Notes: generated from the letters alone by a model not told the origin. Counted from the first letter of the stretch, positions 16,058 to 24,557 are shown. The stretch: DNA of 64,000 bases from Pedobacter mucosus (GCF_022200785.1 NZ_CP087585.1:496001-560000), one strand, 5' to 3'. A program made the numbers and translations.

Positions 16058-16897
16058 TTACTTTACTTTTTTACCTTTGCCCAACCAAATTAAACTATTC
16101 ACAATCATTTGGTTTTGTATTTCATTACCAAAAGTATATGATAAAGTTTTGTTGGTTTGATCAATTTTATGTTCATAATCAATATCGTTATGACCCATAT
16201 TTACATAAACCATTTTATAATTTTTATTGCTCCAAACTACCGGGAAGTATCCACTATGCCAAATTTCGGATTCTTTAGGACCAGTTCCTAAAGGAAAACT
16301 GGTAGAATCTATTGCAAGTAAAATATTAATTTCAGGATTTTTCCTTAAATCATTTTGCCAACGATACCACTCGTTTGGTTGCGCTTTGAATGTTGAAGGC
16401 AATTTTTTCGTTACCGGATGTTTTATGTTTTCAACTTTTAAAATAGCGGTTGTTGGTCGCCAAGTATTGCTGCCATATTCACCCGAACCTAGAAATATGT
16501 TATGGTACCAATCCCAATTCATATCATAAGTTGAATTTTTTAGTGCAAACGCTGAAAAATGGAAACCCATCCAACCACCTCCATTTTCCATGTATTTTTG
16601 AAATGCTGCTCTTTGTTCAGGTCGTTCTGGGCGAGTATCTAAGAATAAAACAACCTGGTATTTCGAAAGGAATTTGGAATTAAGATTCTCCCAGTTCGTT
16701 GTAGAATCATAACTAAAATTGTACTTTTCAGCCATTTCCGGAAACCACCTATTAGCCTCATGTACAAAGCTAATATGCGCTTGATCGTTTTTTCCAGTGT
16801 AAAAGGCTATTACTTTAAACTTTGATTTTACGTTGTTTGCAAAATTTAAAGTTGTAGAAAATAATAGTATAACGAGGATGAAAAATTTCTTATTCAT
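16058..16897 (-). CDS. ThuA-domain protein, secreted
   Basis: 279 residues with a signal peptide (MNKKFFILVILLFSTTLNFAN). The rest is a ThuA-like, class I glutamine-amidotransferase fold: VIAFYTGKNDQAHISFVHEANRWF near the start, YQVVLFLDTRPERPEQRAAFQKYMENGGGWMGFHFSAFA in the middle (the GGG-W-x-G-x-H segment is the family hallmark), and PVVWSNKNYKMVYVNMGHNDIDYE near the end. ThuA proteins are linked to disaccharide metabolism, and Bacteroidota carry many secreted copies near glycan-degrading genes. None of those are adjacent here. It may be co-transcribed with the following AraC regulator. Confidence 0.87.
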   Translation of the reverse strand: MNKKFFILVILLFSTTLNFANNVKSKFKVIAFYTGKNDQAHISFVHEANRWFPEMAEKYNFSYDSTTNWENLNSKFLSKYQVVLFLDTRPERPEQRAAFQKYMENGGGWMGFHFSAFALKNSTYDMNWDWYHNIFLGSGEYGSNTWRPTTAILKVENIKHPVTKKLPSTFKAQPNEWYRWQNDLRKNPEINILLAIDSTSFPLGTGPKESEIWHSGYFPVVWSNKNYKMVYVNMGHNDIDYEHKIDQTNKTLSYTFGNEIQNQMIVNSLIWLGKGKKVK

Positions 16898-17013
16898 TTG
16901 GTTAGATTAAGGAATAAAATTAATAAAAACGATAATCATTTTCTTCTTAAAACCAATCAGATTTAGATTTTATTACCGTATTAACCCGTTCAATTAATTG
17001 ATGTAATTTTCAA

Positions 17014-17043
17014 TAAAAAAGTCGCAAGTAAAAACCTGCGACT
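17014..17043 (-). terminator. terminator of the glycyl-tRNA synthetase gene
   Basis: On minus, AGTCGCA (17037-17043) pairs with TGCGACT (17020-17026) around a ten-base loop, followed by TTTTTT. It starts 43 bases after the glyS stop. Confidence 0.8.
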
Positions 17044-17085
17044 AAATATTAAAAAACCAAACTTAGCTGTTATAAGGTAGTTAAT

Positions 17086-18729
17086 CTATGCTAATAACGT
17101 TTTCCAACTTACTGCTTTTCCAATAATATCAGCTAAATCGGCTATTGCAATGCGTTCTTGTTCCATGCTATCGCGATGGCGAATCGTAACCGTATTATCT
17201 TCCAAACTCTGATGATCTACAGTAACACAAAATGGCGTTCCAACAGCATCTTGACGGCGATAACGCTTGCCGATTGCATCTTTTTCTTCATAATTACAGT
17301 TGAAATCGAATTTCAAAGTATCCATAATCTCGCGGGCTTTTTCTGGCAAACCGTCTTTTTTAGTTAATGGGAAAATTGCCACTTTTATTGGCGCCAAAGC
17401 AGGGTGGAGGCGCAACAAAGTACGACTATCTTGTTTGTCTTCTGTGCTCAAATCTTGCTCTTCAAAAGCATTAATCATCGTTAATAAAAACATACGATCC
17501 AATCCGATAGAAGTTTCGATAACATAAGGAACGTAGTTTCCGTAAGGCTTACCATCTTCGTTTAAGTCGTTATCAAAATATTGCAATTTCTTACCAGAAA
17601 ACTCTTGGTGCTGCGTTAAATCGAAATCCGTACGACTATGGATTCCTTCAACTTCTTTAAATCCGAAGGGAAATTCGAATTCGATATCTGTAGCTGCATT
17701 TGCGTAATGCGCCAATTTAACATGATCATGGTAACGATATTTTTCAGAAGGAGTTCCTAAAGCCATATGCCATTTTAAACGGGCGTCTTTCCAATATTCA
17801 AACCACTTTTTATCTTCACCTGGACGAACGAAAAACTGCATTTCCATTTGTTCAAATTCACGCATCCTCATAATAAATTGGCGGGCAATTACTTCGTTTC
17901 TAAAAGCTTTACCAATTTGAGCAATACCAAACGGAATTTTCATTCTTCCAGATTTCTGAACGTTCAGAAAGTTTACAAAAATACCTTGTGCAGTCTCCGG
18001 ACGAAGATAAACTTCATCACTTCCTTCTGCCATTGCGCCGAATTGCGTGCTAAACATCAGGTTAAACTGGCGAACATCTGTCCAGTTTGAAGTTTTTGAA
18101 ATTGGGCAAATAACCTTATAATCGATGATTAAATCTTTTAGCTGTGCTAAGTTTTCAGATTTCAGCGCTAAGTTCATCTCAACTTCTAAAGCCAGGCCTT
18201 TTTTAACAAATTTCCAACTAGATTCATCAACAAAAGGATACTTAGCGTTATCTAAAATTCCTGTTTCATCTTTAAAACTAGGTATCCAGCTTGCTTGCCC
18301 TTCATCACTTAAACTTAATATTTCTTCTTTAAAGGCCTCAAATTTAGCTTTGTTTTCTGCAGAGAAACTAGTCAATTCCGAATATAATTCATCAATTTTA
18401 TTTTCCAATAATTGATCAGCACGATAACGTTTGTTCGAGTCTTTATTATCAATCATTGGATCATTGAAACCATCAACGTGTCCACTGGCTTTCCAAACTT
18501 TCGGGTGCATAAATATTGCAGAATCGATGCCTACAATGTTTTCATGCATTTGTACCATTGCTTTCCACCAATACGTTTTGATGTTGTTTTTTAATTCGGC
18601 ACCCAATTGCCCGTAATCGTAAACGGCACTTAAGCCATCATATATTTCGCTGCTTTGGAACACGAAACCGTATTCTTTAGCGTGTGATATTACATTTTTA
18701 AATTGTTCGTCGTTATTCTTTTGAGCCAT
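17086..18729 (-). CDS. glyS: glycyl-tRNA synthetase, alpha2 type
   Basis: Charges tRNA-Gly. The 547-residue class II synthetase is the single-chain dimeric (eukaryote/archaea-like) form, not the alpha2-beta2 form. Seen: FQSSEIYDGLSAVYDYGQLG near the N-terminus, YLRPETAQGIFVNFLNV (about 238-254), motif 2 FRNEVIARQFIMRMREFEQME, RTDFDLTQH, motif 3 ETSIGLDRMFLL, and the anticodon-binding domain starting at HPALAPIKVAIFPL. The segment VICPISKTSNWTDVRQFNLMF lacks a complete zinc-ribbon Cys set, as in close relatives. It has its own promoter box eight bases upstream of the start and a terminator, so it is a single-gene unit. The unusual brevity of the leader is discussed in the findings. Confidence 0.96.
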   Translation of the reverse strand: MAQKNNDEQFKNVISHAKEYGFVFQSSEIYDGLSAVYDYGQLGAELKNNIKTYWWKAMVQMHENIVGIDSAIFMHPKVWKASGHVDGFNDPMIDNKDSNKRYRADQLLENKIDELYSELTSFSAENKAKFEAFKEEILSLSDEGQASWIPSFKDETGILDNAKYPFVDESSWKFVKKGLALEVEMNLALKSENLAQLKDLIIDYKVICPISKTSNWTDVRQFNLMFSTQFGAMAEGSDEVYLRPETAQGIFVNFLNVQKSGRMKIPFGIAQIGKAFRNEVIARQFIMRMREFEQMEMQFFVRPGEDKKWFEYWKDARLKWHMALGTPSEKYRYHDHVKLAHYANAATDIEFEFPFGFKEVEGIHSRTDFDLTQHQEFSGKKLQYFDNDLNEDGKPYGNYVPYVIETSIGLDRMFLLTMINAFEEQDLSTEDKQDSRTLLRLHPALAPIKVAIFPLTKKDGLPEKAREIMDTLKFDFNCNYEEKDAIGKRYRRQDAVGTPFCVTVDHQSLEDNTVTIRHRDSMEQERIAIADLADIIGKAVSWKTLLA

Positions 18730-18737
18730 AATGGTGG

Positions 18738-18745
18738 CAAAGATA
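18738..18745 (-). promoter_or_regulatory. -7 box TATCTTTG for glyS
   Basis: Exact TAnnTTTG match on minus with only eight bases between the box and the ATG, implying an mRNA leader of a few bases at most. Confidence 0.65.
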
Positions 18746-18898
18746 ATAAATAAGGTAAAAGGTAAGCGGTAAAACCTAAAAGGTTTTGATCAATGTAAGC
18801 GGAATAGCCTGACTATTAGGAAGCTTTTCCATTTACAAAGTTGTTAGTGCAGAAGATTACATTATTAATTGCAAACCTAATCTTCAAAATTGTTTTAA

Positions 18899-18938
18899 CA
18901 AAAAAAACCTGTGCTGCCGAGTTCAGCAACACAGGTTT
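18899..18938 (-). terminator. terminator of the subtilase/inhibitor operon
   Basis: On the minus strand AAACCTGTG and CACAGGTTT pair, with an inner CTG/CAG extension, followed by a run of eight T residues. It lies about 30 bases after the stop of the 67-residue gene. Confidence 0.85.
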
Positions 18939-18966
18939 AGATAAGAGCATAATTTAATTCAAGCTT

Positions 18967-19170
18967 TTAAATGCTGACGTCCCGTTCTTCTTCAACATTT
19001 AATACACCTTCAATTTTCTCGATATCTGCAATTTTTTGATTCCCTGGAACAACCACAACTACACCAATCGCGTCTAATATTTCTACATCTTTAATGCCTA
19101 TTAAACCCAATTCGTTTACAACTTTGCTCATAGAATCATCTTTTACAGATATTAACCATTTCGTTTTCAT
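18967..19170 (-). CDS. free-standing subtilisin-propeptide-like protein (putative I9-type inhibitor), 67 aa
   Basis: A 67-residue protein without signal peptide. Its predicted order, strand (KWLISVKDD), helix (MSKVVNELGLIG), two strands (VEILDAIGVVVVVPG), helix (KIADIEKIEGV), strand (NVEEERDVSI), is that of the inhibitor I9 / subtilisin propeptide fold, and the end 'V-E-E-E-R-x-V' resembles the V-E-x-D/E-x-x-V tail that sits in a subtilase active site. It also resembles the prodomain of the upstream protease (ILDAIGVVVV versus VLDKLGIAIV; VEEERDV versus VEKERIV). The start ATG overlaps the protease stop (ATGA, 19167-19170), so translation is coupled. Known free-standing I9 proteins inhibit or help fold subtilases; that role here is inference. 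Confidence 0.75.
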   Translation of the reverse strand: MKTKWLISVKDDSMSKVVNELGLIGIKDVEILDAIGVVVVVPGNQKIADIEKIEGVLNVEEERDVSI

Positions 19171-20573
19171 CTTGTCATTTTTTCAATTGGACCAATTGGA
19201 TCGCTAGGGAATTTAGGATTCACTAAAATGGGAACTCTATCAATTGGGGTTTTAATTAATCGTGTTTTTGTTGGTGCTTGTACCAATCCGGCGCCTACAT
19301 CTCTAGTAGGTAAAGCTAAAGCTTTTGCGGTTGAAGTTAATTTTTTCCACAAATTAATGCCTCTAAGTCCAGATGCTTGCGCCCATAATGCTGCAATTCC
19401 TGCAACATGCGGCGTTGCCATACTGGTTCCGCTCCAGCTTGCATATTTTGTAGGTAACTTTGTAGATGAATAAACATTTACACCTGGTGCAGCAATATCT
19501 ACAGCGCCGTAAGTAGGGTAAAGGCCGCCGTTAGAAAAGCTTGCGACATTCATGTTAATATCTAATGCGCCAACAGCCATTATTGATGGGCAATTTGCAG
19601 GGTGCATTACCTGTTTTACAACTCCTGGTCTTGCAGAATCGTTCCCTGCTGCGGCAATTATTAAAGTGCCCTGTGCCAGCGCTCTAGCTGCTGCGGTTTC
19701 AAAAACGGCAGAATATCCTGTTCCGTTTACCATTCCTCTTAACGACATGCTCACTACATCGCAACGGTTAGCGATTGCCCAGTTAATACCGGCTAAAATT
19801 GCTCCATCTCCACCAGATCCGCCATTGCTTAATACTTTTCCAATAAAAATACTAGCTGCATATGCAATGCCATATCTTTCGGTTGCCGATGGCGAACTAG
19901 CTGGACCGCAAGAAGTACCAGTGCAATGTGTGCCGTGGCCATGACCATCTTGCGTACTTTCGCCTGAGATAAAACTTTGGTGAGTAATGGCACGACCTCT
20001 AAAATCAGGGTGATTGAAATCAAAACCAGTATCTAAAATGGCAACTTTAATTCCTGCACCATTGTAAGGGTTGTATCTTAAAAAATTTGTAGGTACAACA
20101 TTTGTAGCTTTTAAACCCCATGTAGCGCCAACAGATTCTACTTCAGATTCTTGCTCTTGATAACTGTACTCCTCATTTTCAGCTCCAACCAACAAATTTG
20201 TCATTTGGTTTACTGCATCTCTGTAACCTTCAACATAGTTTTGAGTGCTTTCGTCAAGCATTCCGATAGCATAAACTATTCGTTCTTTTTCAACGATCAT
20301 TTCATTATCGCCAAGGCTGCTGATGGAATTTGCTGATGCTGGTTTCTCATTCACAATAGCGATTCCCAATTTGTCTAACACAATACCATCGGTTTTAGCC
20401 AGGTCTTTGTCGGTAAAAAACTCATTTTCGAAATCTAATGAGCTTTTTAAATTTAATCCGCTAACAGAATTAATTTGATTAATAGAATCTGATGTGGTAG
20501 ATCCTTCTGGTAGTAGCACAAGGTATTTTCCGGTGTACTCTACTTTGTCTTCTTTTTTCAACGTTTTTGACAT
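19167..20573 (-). CDS. S8 subtilase with N-terminal prodomain, no signal peptide
   Basis: Serine peptidase of the subtilisin family, 468 residues from the ATG at 20573. That start is chosen because the upstream extension (to 20651) is very basic and unlike the fold. Catalytic residues: Asp181 (AILDTGFD), His213 (HGHGTHCTG), oxyanion Asn311 (AAAGNDS) and Ser384 (SGTSMATPHVAG). Residues about 16-103 form a propeptide-like domain ending MIVEKERIVYAI; 104-150 is a linker rich in Glu and Gln. There is no signal peptide, lipobox or C-terminal sorting domain, so it is probably cytoplasmic or leaves by an unusual route. The C-terminus (about 435-468) is Pro-rich. It overlaps the downstream inhibitor-like gene by four bases. 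Natural substrate unknown. Confidence 0.93.
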   Translation of the reverse strand: MSKTLKKEDKVEYTGKYLVLLPEGSTTSDSINQINSVSGLNLKSSLDFENEFFTDKDLAKTDGIVLDKLGIAIVNEKPASANSISSLGDNEMIVEKERIVYAIGMLDESTQNYVEGYRDAVNQMTNLLVGAENEEYSYQEQESEVESVGATWGLKATNVVPTNFLRYNPYNGAGIKVAILDTGFDFNHPDFRGRAITHQSFISGESTQDGHGHGTHCTGTSCGPASSPSATERYGIAYAASIFIGKVLSNGGSGGDGAILAGINWAIANRCDVVSMSLRGMVNGTGYSAVFETAAARALAQGTLIIAAAGNDSARPGVVKQVMHPANCPSIMAVGALDINMNVASFSNGGLYPTYGAVDIAAPGVNVYSSTKLPTKYASWSGTSMATPHVAGIAALWAQASGLRGINLWKKLTSTAKALALPTRDVGAGLVQAPTKTRLIKTPIDRVPILVNPKFPSDPIGPIEKMTR

Positions 20574-20752
20574 GATTTTAAGTTTTAAATTTTCGCCTAC
20601 TTTATTATGGATTTTCAGCTTCTTCCTTTCGTGTTGGTTGATGTTAAACACGATTCAAAATTGCGACAGATCGATAAAAAATTCAATAGGTAAAACCCTA
20701 AAATTCAGTTGTTAATCAACTAAATAAAAGGCCGTAGAAACAGCAATAAAAT

Positions 20753-20768
20753 ATGGGGAAAACCCCAT
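20753..20768. promoter_or_regulatory. perfect palindrome between divergent subtilase and two-component operons
   Basis: ATGGGG-AAAA-CCCCAT, a perfect 6-bp-arm inverted repeat, lies 184 bases upstream of the subtilase start and 66 bases upstream of the start at 20835. In a region of otherwise very low GC it stands out as a possible operator or leader hairpin of the plus-strand operon. No regulator is identified. Confidence 0.4.
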
Positions 20769-20834
20769 CAGGTTTCCGTAAAAGATTTATAATTTTTGTA
20801 AATAAAACTTAACTTTAATTAAAACTCAAAACTT

Positions 20835-21473
20835 ATGGAAAAGCAACATTTACTTAGCTACGCAATCGTGTTTTTATGTGGAGCACTTGCAAGTTATTTG
20901 ATACAAAAAATTATTGGTCGTGGTAGCGAAAGTGAAAGAAGTAGCCATCCAAATACCATGGATCCTAAAATTATTCAGCAAATGGTAGATGATTATCGTA
21001 ACAACCAACTGGCTGTAATTAATAAAACCTTAGGCTTAAATGATGCTCATTCAGTTTCATTTGCATTAAAAACATTAAAGAAATTTATTACAGATATAGA
21101 AGATCAAACTAAAAAAAGAGATTCGAATATTGGTATTGATGAGCTGGGAATCCGTTTTTATTATGCTGCATACCCTAAAGCTGATGATTGGAGGGATCTT
21201 GAAAACGAAAAATCTATTGAAAAAGATCAAGCTCAAAAACATACCGTAATTATGATTCCAACTTTGAAAAAGGAAATAGATAAAGGAAGTAAATTAGAAT
21301 ACGATTTTAATCCATTGGATAGAGACACTTTTTATATAAAAGAGCGTAATGATCGCCCTGTTACTTTAATGGCAATGAGCGATGAGGGTGGCAAAGGTCC
21401 AACACGCCAGGTTATGGCTCAAAACCACGGACAAACAATCCCACCTGCAGATGCTGTTGTAGAAAATTATTAA
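20835..21473 (+). CDS. hypothetical membrane-anchored protein, 212 aa
   Basis: Family not recognised. One N-terminal transmembrane helix (LLSYAIVFLCGALASYLIQKI, about 5-25) without a cleavage site anchors the protein; the remaining about 185 residues are soluble. The soluble part includes MVDDYRNNQLAVINKTLG (a helix), GIDELGIRFYYAAYP (a strand-rich segment) and HTVIMIPTLKKE, which together look like a small alpha/beta domain; the last 30 residues are polar and Gly-rich. It is the first gene of a four-gene plus-strand unit, 13 bases ahead of a multi-pass membrane protein and followed by a kinase-regulator pair. The segment GIRFYYAAYPKADDW recalls small Bacteroidota proteins of unknown function. 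Confidence 0.65.
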   Translation: MEKQHLLSYAIVFLCGALASYLIQKIIGRGSESERSSHPNTMDPKIIQQMVDDYRNNQLAVINKTLGLNDAHSVSFALKTLKKFITDIEDQTKKRDSNIGIDELGIRFYYAAYPKADDWRDLENEKSIEKDQAQKHTVIMIPTLKKEIDKGSKLEYDFNPLDRDTFYIKERNDRPVTLMAMSDEGGKGPTRQVMAQNHGQTIPPADAVVENY

Positions 21474-21485
21474 CGTTTTAATTAA

Positions 21486-22133
21486 ATGAGCGACTCTCAA
21501 AAATTTCTGAGCGACAGCTTTCTTTGGATTGAAGGACTGGCTGCAATTATAGCTTTATTATACATTAAAAGCTTAAAAGGAAAGTCTCAGAGGTTTTTTA
21601 TATATTATCTAATCATAATTTTTTTGTGCGAAGTTTTTGGGAAATGGGGTGGAGAATACATCACTTTCTCAAAAACAAAATATTATAATTACTTCGTGAT
21701 CCCTTTTCAGTTTGTGTTTTTTTACTGGCTTTATGCTTTAAAATCATTCCATAATAAAAAGCTGTTTTGGATATTATCACTCCTGTATTTGCTCTCGTTT
21801 ATACCGAGCGTAATTTTTTTTAGAGAAAGTAAGATTTATTTCTCATTCAATTATACTTTCGGATGTTTACTGCTGATGTTTTTGGTGATAAAAGAGTATT
21901 ATAATCAGATTAATTCGGTAAATATCATAAATTTCCAAGCGAATAATATGTTTTACATTAACTTGGGTGTAACATTATTTTATATCGGCACACTACCCTT
22001 TTTTACCTTCTACTCACTTCTTAGGGCATATATCCAAATTTGGAATATTTATTTTGATTACTTCCTGATTTCTGGAATTGTTATGTACGTTTTATTTTCA
22101 ATTTCTTTTATATGGGGAAAACAGAACTCTTAA
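21486..22133 (+). CDS. hypothetical multi-pass membrane protein, 215 aa
   Basis: Family not recognised. About six or seven hydrophobic segments span nearly the whole protein: FLWIEGLAAIIALLYIKS, FFIYYLIIIFLCEVFG, YFVIPFQFVFFYWLYAL, LFWILSLLYLLSFIPSVIFF, YTFGCLLLMFLVI, MFYINLGVTLFYIGTLPFFTFYSLL, and YFLISGIVMYVLFSISFIWG. Aromatic residues are very frequent. Its last 22 bases overlap the start of the histidine kinase gene, so the two are translationally coupled. Because the kinase has only one membrane segment and no periplasmic sensor domain, this protein may supply the sensing part; that is inference from gene order. Confidence 0.7.
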   Translation: MSDSQKFLSDSFLWIEGLAAIIALLYIKSLKGKSQRFFIYYLIIIFLCEVFGKWGGEYITFSKTKYYNYFVIPFQFVFFYWLYALKSFHNKKLFWILSLLYLLSFIPSVIFFRESKIYFSFNYTFGCLLLMFLVIKEYYNQINSVNIINFQANNMFYINLGVTLFYIGTLPFFTFYSLLRAYIQIWNIYFDYFLISGIVMYVLFSISFIWGKQNS

Positions 22134-22897
22134 TCACAATTATTCTTTTCAATTTATTTTTTGTGCTTTTTGTAGTTGCCATTATGGTTTACATCAAAAA
22201 GTACAAGCAACGGAAGAGCGAGTATCTGGATGAAATTAGGGTAACTAATGAGATACACCAGAAAGAATTGCTGACCACGCAACTAGAAATTCAACAGGCA
22301 ACCATGCAACAAATAGGTCGTGAGCTACATGATAATATTGGACAAAAGCTTACGCTGGTTAGTCTTTATACACAACAACTGGTTCACGAAAATAAAGTTC
22401 CGCAAGAAAGTAAAAGGATTGAACAGGTATATCAAATCATAAATTCATCGTTGCAAGACTTACGTAGTTTATCTAAAAATTTAACCAACGATAATATAAA
22501 CGAAAATGAAATTGTAACTTTAATACAAGATGAAGTTAACCATATAAATGCTTTAAAGAAGTGTAGGGTAACATTTGATCATAATTTCGAAAATATAAAT
22601 TTAGCGTTAATTAAGAAAAATGTACTGTTAAGGGTCGCACAAGAGTTTCTTCAAAACAGCTTAAAACATGCCAATTGCAGCATGATTACTATTCAACTTT
22701 ATACTGCTCTTGAGGTTTTTTTAACACTTAAAATACAGGATGACGGAGTGGGATTTGATCTTGCTAATATTACTGCTAACGGAATTGGATTAAAAAACAT
22801 GAAAAAGCGGGCTGAGATTATTGGAGGACAATTTAAACTCGAAAGCACAATTAATTACGGTACAACACTCACTATTATCTTAAATAGCCCGGCATGA
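22112..22897 (+). CDS. sensor histidine kinase, HisKA_3/NarX type
   Basis: 261 residues. A single N-terminal transmembrane helix (LLITIILFNLFFVLFVVAIMVYI, 6-28) is followed by a coiled-coil-like linker (30-65) and the HisKA_3 dimerisation domain with phospho-acceptor His73 in GRELHDNIGQKL. The HATPase domain follows: an N box around EFLQNSLKHAN (about 189-199), G1 DDGVGFD, and G2 GIGLKNMKKRAEIIGG. No periplasmic sensor, PAS or HAMP domain is present. It overlaps the upstream membrane protein by 22 bases and the response regulator gene by four (ATGA), indicating one tightly coupled signalling operon. Confidence 0.93.
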   Translation: MGKTELLITIILFNLFFVLFVVAIMVYIKKYKQRKSEYLDEIRVTNEIHQKELLTTQLEIQQATMQQIGRELHDNIGQKLTLVSLYTQQLVHENKVPQESKRIEQVYQIINSSLQDLRSLSKNLTNDNINENEIVTLIQDEVNHINALKKCRVTFDHNFENINLALIKKNVLLRVAQEFLQNSLKHANCSMITIQLYTALEVFLTLKIQDDGVGFDLANITANGIGLKNMKKRAEIIGGQFKLESTINYGTTLTIILNSPA

Positions 22898-23526
22898 AAA
22901 AAACCATCGTTATTGTTGATGATCATATTTTGATCGCGAAAGCACTTCAAGGTATTATTGATAATTTTATGGGTTTTGAAGTAATTTTCGTTTGTGAAAA
23001 TGGAGAAGACCTGATTAAAAAATTAAAATGCAACAAAAAAAATCCTGATATTATACTGTTGGATATTAGTATGCCCATTATGGATGGTTTTGAAACTGTA
23101 ACTTGGCTTACGGCACAGTACCCAGAAATAAAAGTAATGGCTTTAAGTATGCAGGGCGAAGAAAAAAGTGTGATTAAAATGGTAAGTAATGGCGCTAAAG
23201 GTTATTTATTAAAAAATGCACATCCTGTAGAATTAGAAAATGCGCTTACTAAATTAGATATCAATGGGTTTTTCTATCCAGATTGGGCTTCTAAAATTAT
23301 TTTTTCTAGCTTAAATAAGGGAAAAGACACTGAAATAAAAATCTCAGATAGAGAAAAAGAATTTTTGAAATATATAATCACAGAGCTTACTTATAAAGAA
23401 ATAGCAGATAAAATGTGTTGTAGTCCAAGAACAGTAGAAAGCTATCGCGATCAGTTGTGCGAAAAACTTGAGTTAAAAACCAGAGTTGGATTGGCTGTAT
23501 TCGCAATTAAAAATGGTTTTGCATAA
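22894..23526 (+). CDS. NarL/FixJ-family response regulator
   Basis: 210 residues. Receiver domain 1-125: acidic pair in IVDDH (Asp9, Asp10), phospho-acceptor Asp57 (ILLDISMP), conserved Ser/Thr in MALSMQG, and Lys107 (KGYLLKN). The C-terminal LuxR-type HTH (about 148-205) has SDREKEFLKYIITELTYKEIADKM then SPRTVESYRDQLCEKLELKTRVGLAV, the DNA-recognition helix. It is the partner of the kinase whose gene overlaps it by four bases. Targets are unknown; the divergent subtilase operon is a candidate only because of proximity. Confidence 0.95.
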   Translation: MKKTIVIVDDHILIAKALQGIIDNFMGFEVIFVCENGEDLIKKLKCNKKNPDIILLDISMPIMDGFETVTWLTAQYPEIKVMALSMQGEEKSVIKMVSNGAKGYLLKNAHPVELENALTKLDINGFFYPDWASKIIFSSLNKGKDTEIKISDREKEFLKYIITELTYKEIADKMCCSPRTVESYRDQLCEKLELKTRVGLAVFAIKNGFA

Positions 23527-23601
23527 TGTTTTAAAAGGTTATTTGTTGAAATGAAAAATTGGGAAACTGTTACGATGCTTTAACAATTAGTCAATTAAGC
23601 T

Positions 23602-23609
23602 TACTTTTG
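23602..23609 (+). promoter_or_regulatory. -7 box TACTTTTG for the GDPD lipoprotein gene
   Basis: Exact TAnnTTTG match ending four bases before the ATG at 23614; this predicts a leaderless or nearly leaderless mRNA. Confidence 0.6.
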
Positions 23610-23613
23610 AATC

Positions 23614-24534
23614 ATGAAATTTTATTATCTGTTTATTTTAGCGCTTGTTCTAGCCATTTCATCGTGCAAGCAAGAAGAAAAAGTTCATCATTACATCAAG
23701 TTTAATAGTCAACAGGAATTATATCAATTTTTGAAGTGGTCACCTGACAATCGTTTTCCATTAATAAGTGCTCATCGTGGCGGTCCAATGCCAGGTTTTC
23801 CAGAAAATTGCATCGAAACTTTTGAAAATGCTACAACCTATAATCCAGTCATAATCGAGTTTGATATTGCTTATAGCAAAGATTCTGTAATGGTAATTAT
23901 GCATGATGATAAGCTCGATCGCACCTCTACAGGAACAGGAGAAATAAGTAATTACACTTATGCAGACTTGCAAAAATTGAATTTAAAGGATAATGACGGC
24001 AAAGAAACGAGCTTTAAAATCCCGACCTTAGATAGCGTTTTAAGTTGGAGCAAGGGCAAAGCCTTGCTTACTATTGATTTGAAAAAAGGTGTTTCTTATG
24101 CAAAAGTGATTGAAAAAGTTAGGCAATACAAAGTAGAAAGTAATTCAATTATCATAACTTATACCGCCGATCAAGCAAAAGAAGTACATCAACTGGCTCC
24201 AGATTTAATGATTTCTGCATCTGTACAGAAGAAGGCTGAATTAAATAGATTAAATCTTCTTGGAGTTCCAAATAATAGGATTGTGGCTTTTGTTGGCGTT
24301 TCTGCCCCAGATAAATCTCATTATAAATTTCTGCATGAAAAAGGAATTACAACAATTTTGGGCGTTATGGGCAACATAGATAAAAGTGCGATTGCTAATC
24401 CGGCAAAAATGGTTTACTATCATTTAGTTAATAATGGAGCAGATGTTTTATCTGGCGATAATTTACCCCAAACTGCACAAGAATTAGATAAGTTTAGGTA
24501 CAACAAAAAGTTAAATTCAGCTAACATTTATTAA
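23614..24534 (+). CDS. glycerophosphodiester phosphodiesterase family lipoprotein
   Basis: Hydrolyses glycerophosphodiesters to glycerol-3-phosphate and an alcohol, or a related phosphodiester. The 306-residue protein is a lipoprotein: hydrophobic leader and lipobox ending at Cys18 (LAISSC). The GDPD TIM barrel covers about 48-295: HRGG with His54, PENCIETF, EFDIAYSKD with Glu82 and Asp84, and HDDKLDRTSTGTG with the second catalytic His97. Those residues are the general acid/base and metal ligands of the family. It probably acts in the periplasm or on the outer membrane. It is transcribed separately from the kinase operon and is followed after 23 bases by gldA. Confidence 0.93.
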   Translation: MKFYYLFILALVLAISSCKQEEKVHHYIKFNSQQELYQFLKWSPDNRFPLISAHRGGPMPGFPENCIETFENATTYNPVIIEFDIAYSKDSVMVIMHDDKLDRTSTGTGEISNYTYADLQKLNLKDNDGKETSFKIPTLDSVLSWSKGKALLTIDLKKGVSYAKVIEKVRQYKVESNSIIITYTADQAKEVHQLAPDLMISASVQKKAELNRLNLLGVPNNRIVAFVGVSAPDKSHYKFLHEKGITTILGVMGNIDKSAIANPAKMVYYHLVNNGADVLSGDNLPQTAQELDKFRYNKKLNSANIY

Positions 24535-24557
24535 TAAAATCGTCAAGAGCCGACTAA

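Noticed and set aside
18730..18960. Possible small RNA gene between glyS and the inhibitor gene
   Set aside because: The only structure is the terminator hairpin belonging to the minus-strand subtilase operon; no promoter box or other stem was found.
19552..19944. 130-residue open frame antisense to the subtilase gene
   Set aside because: Lies opposite the catalytic core of the protease and has the biased Ala/Pro composition typical of a reverse frame; no other support.
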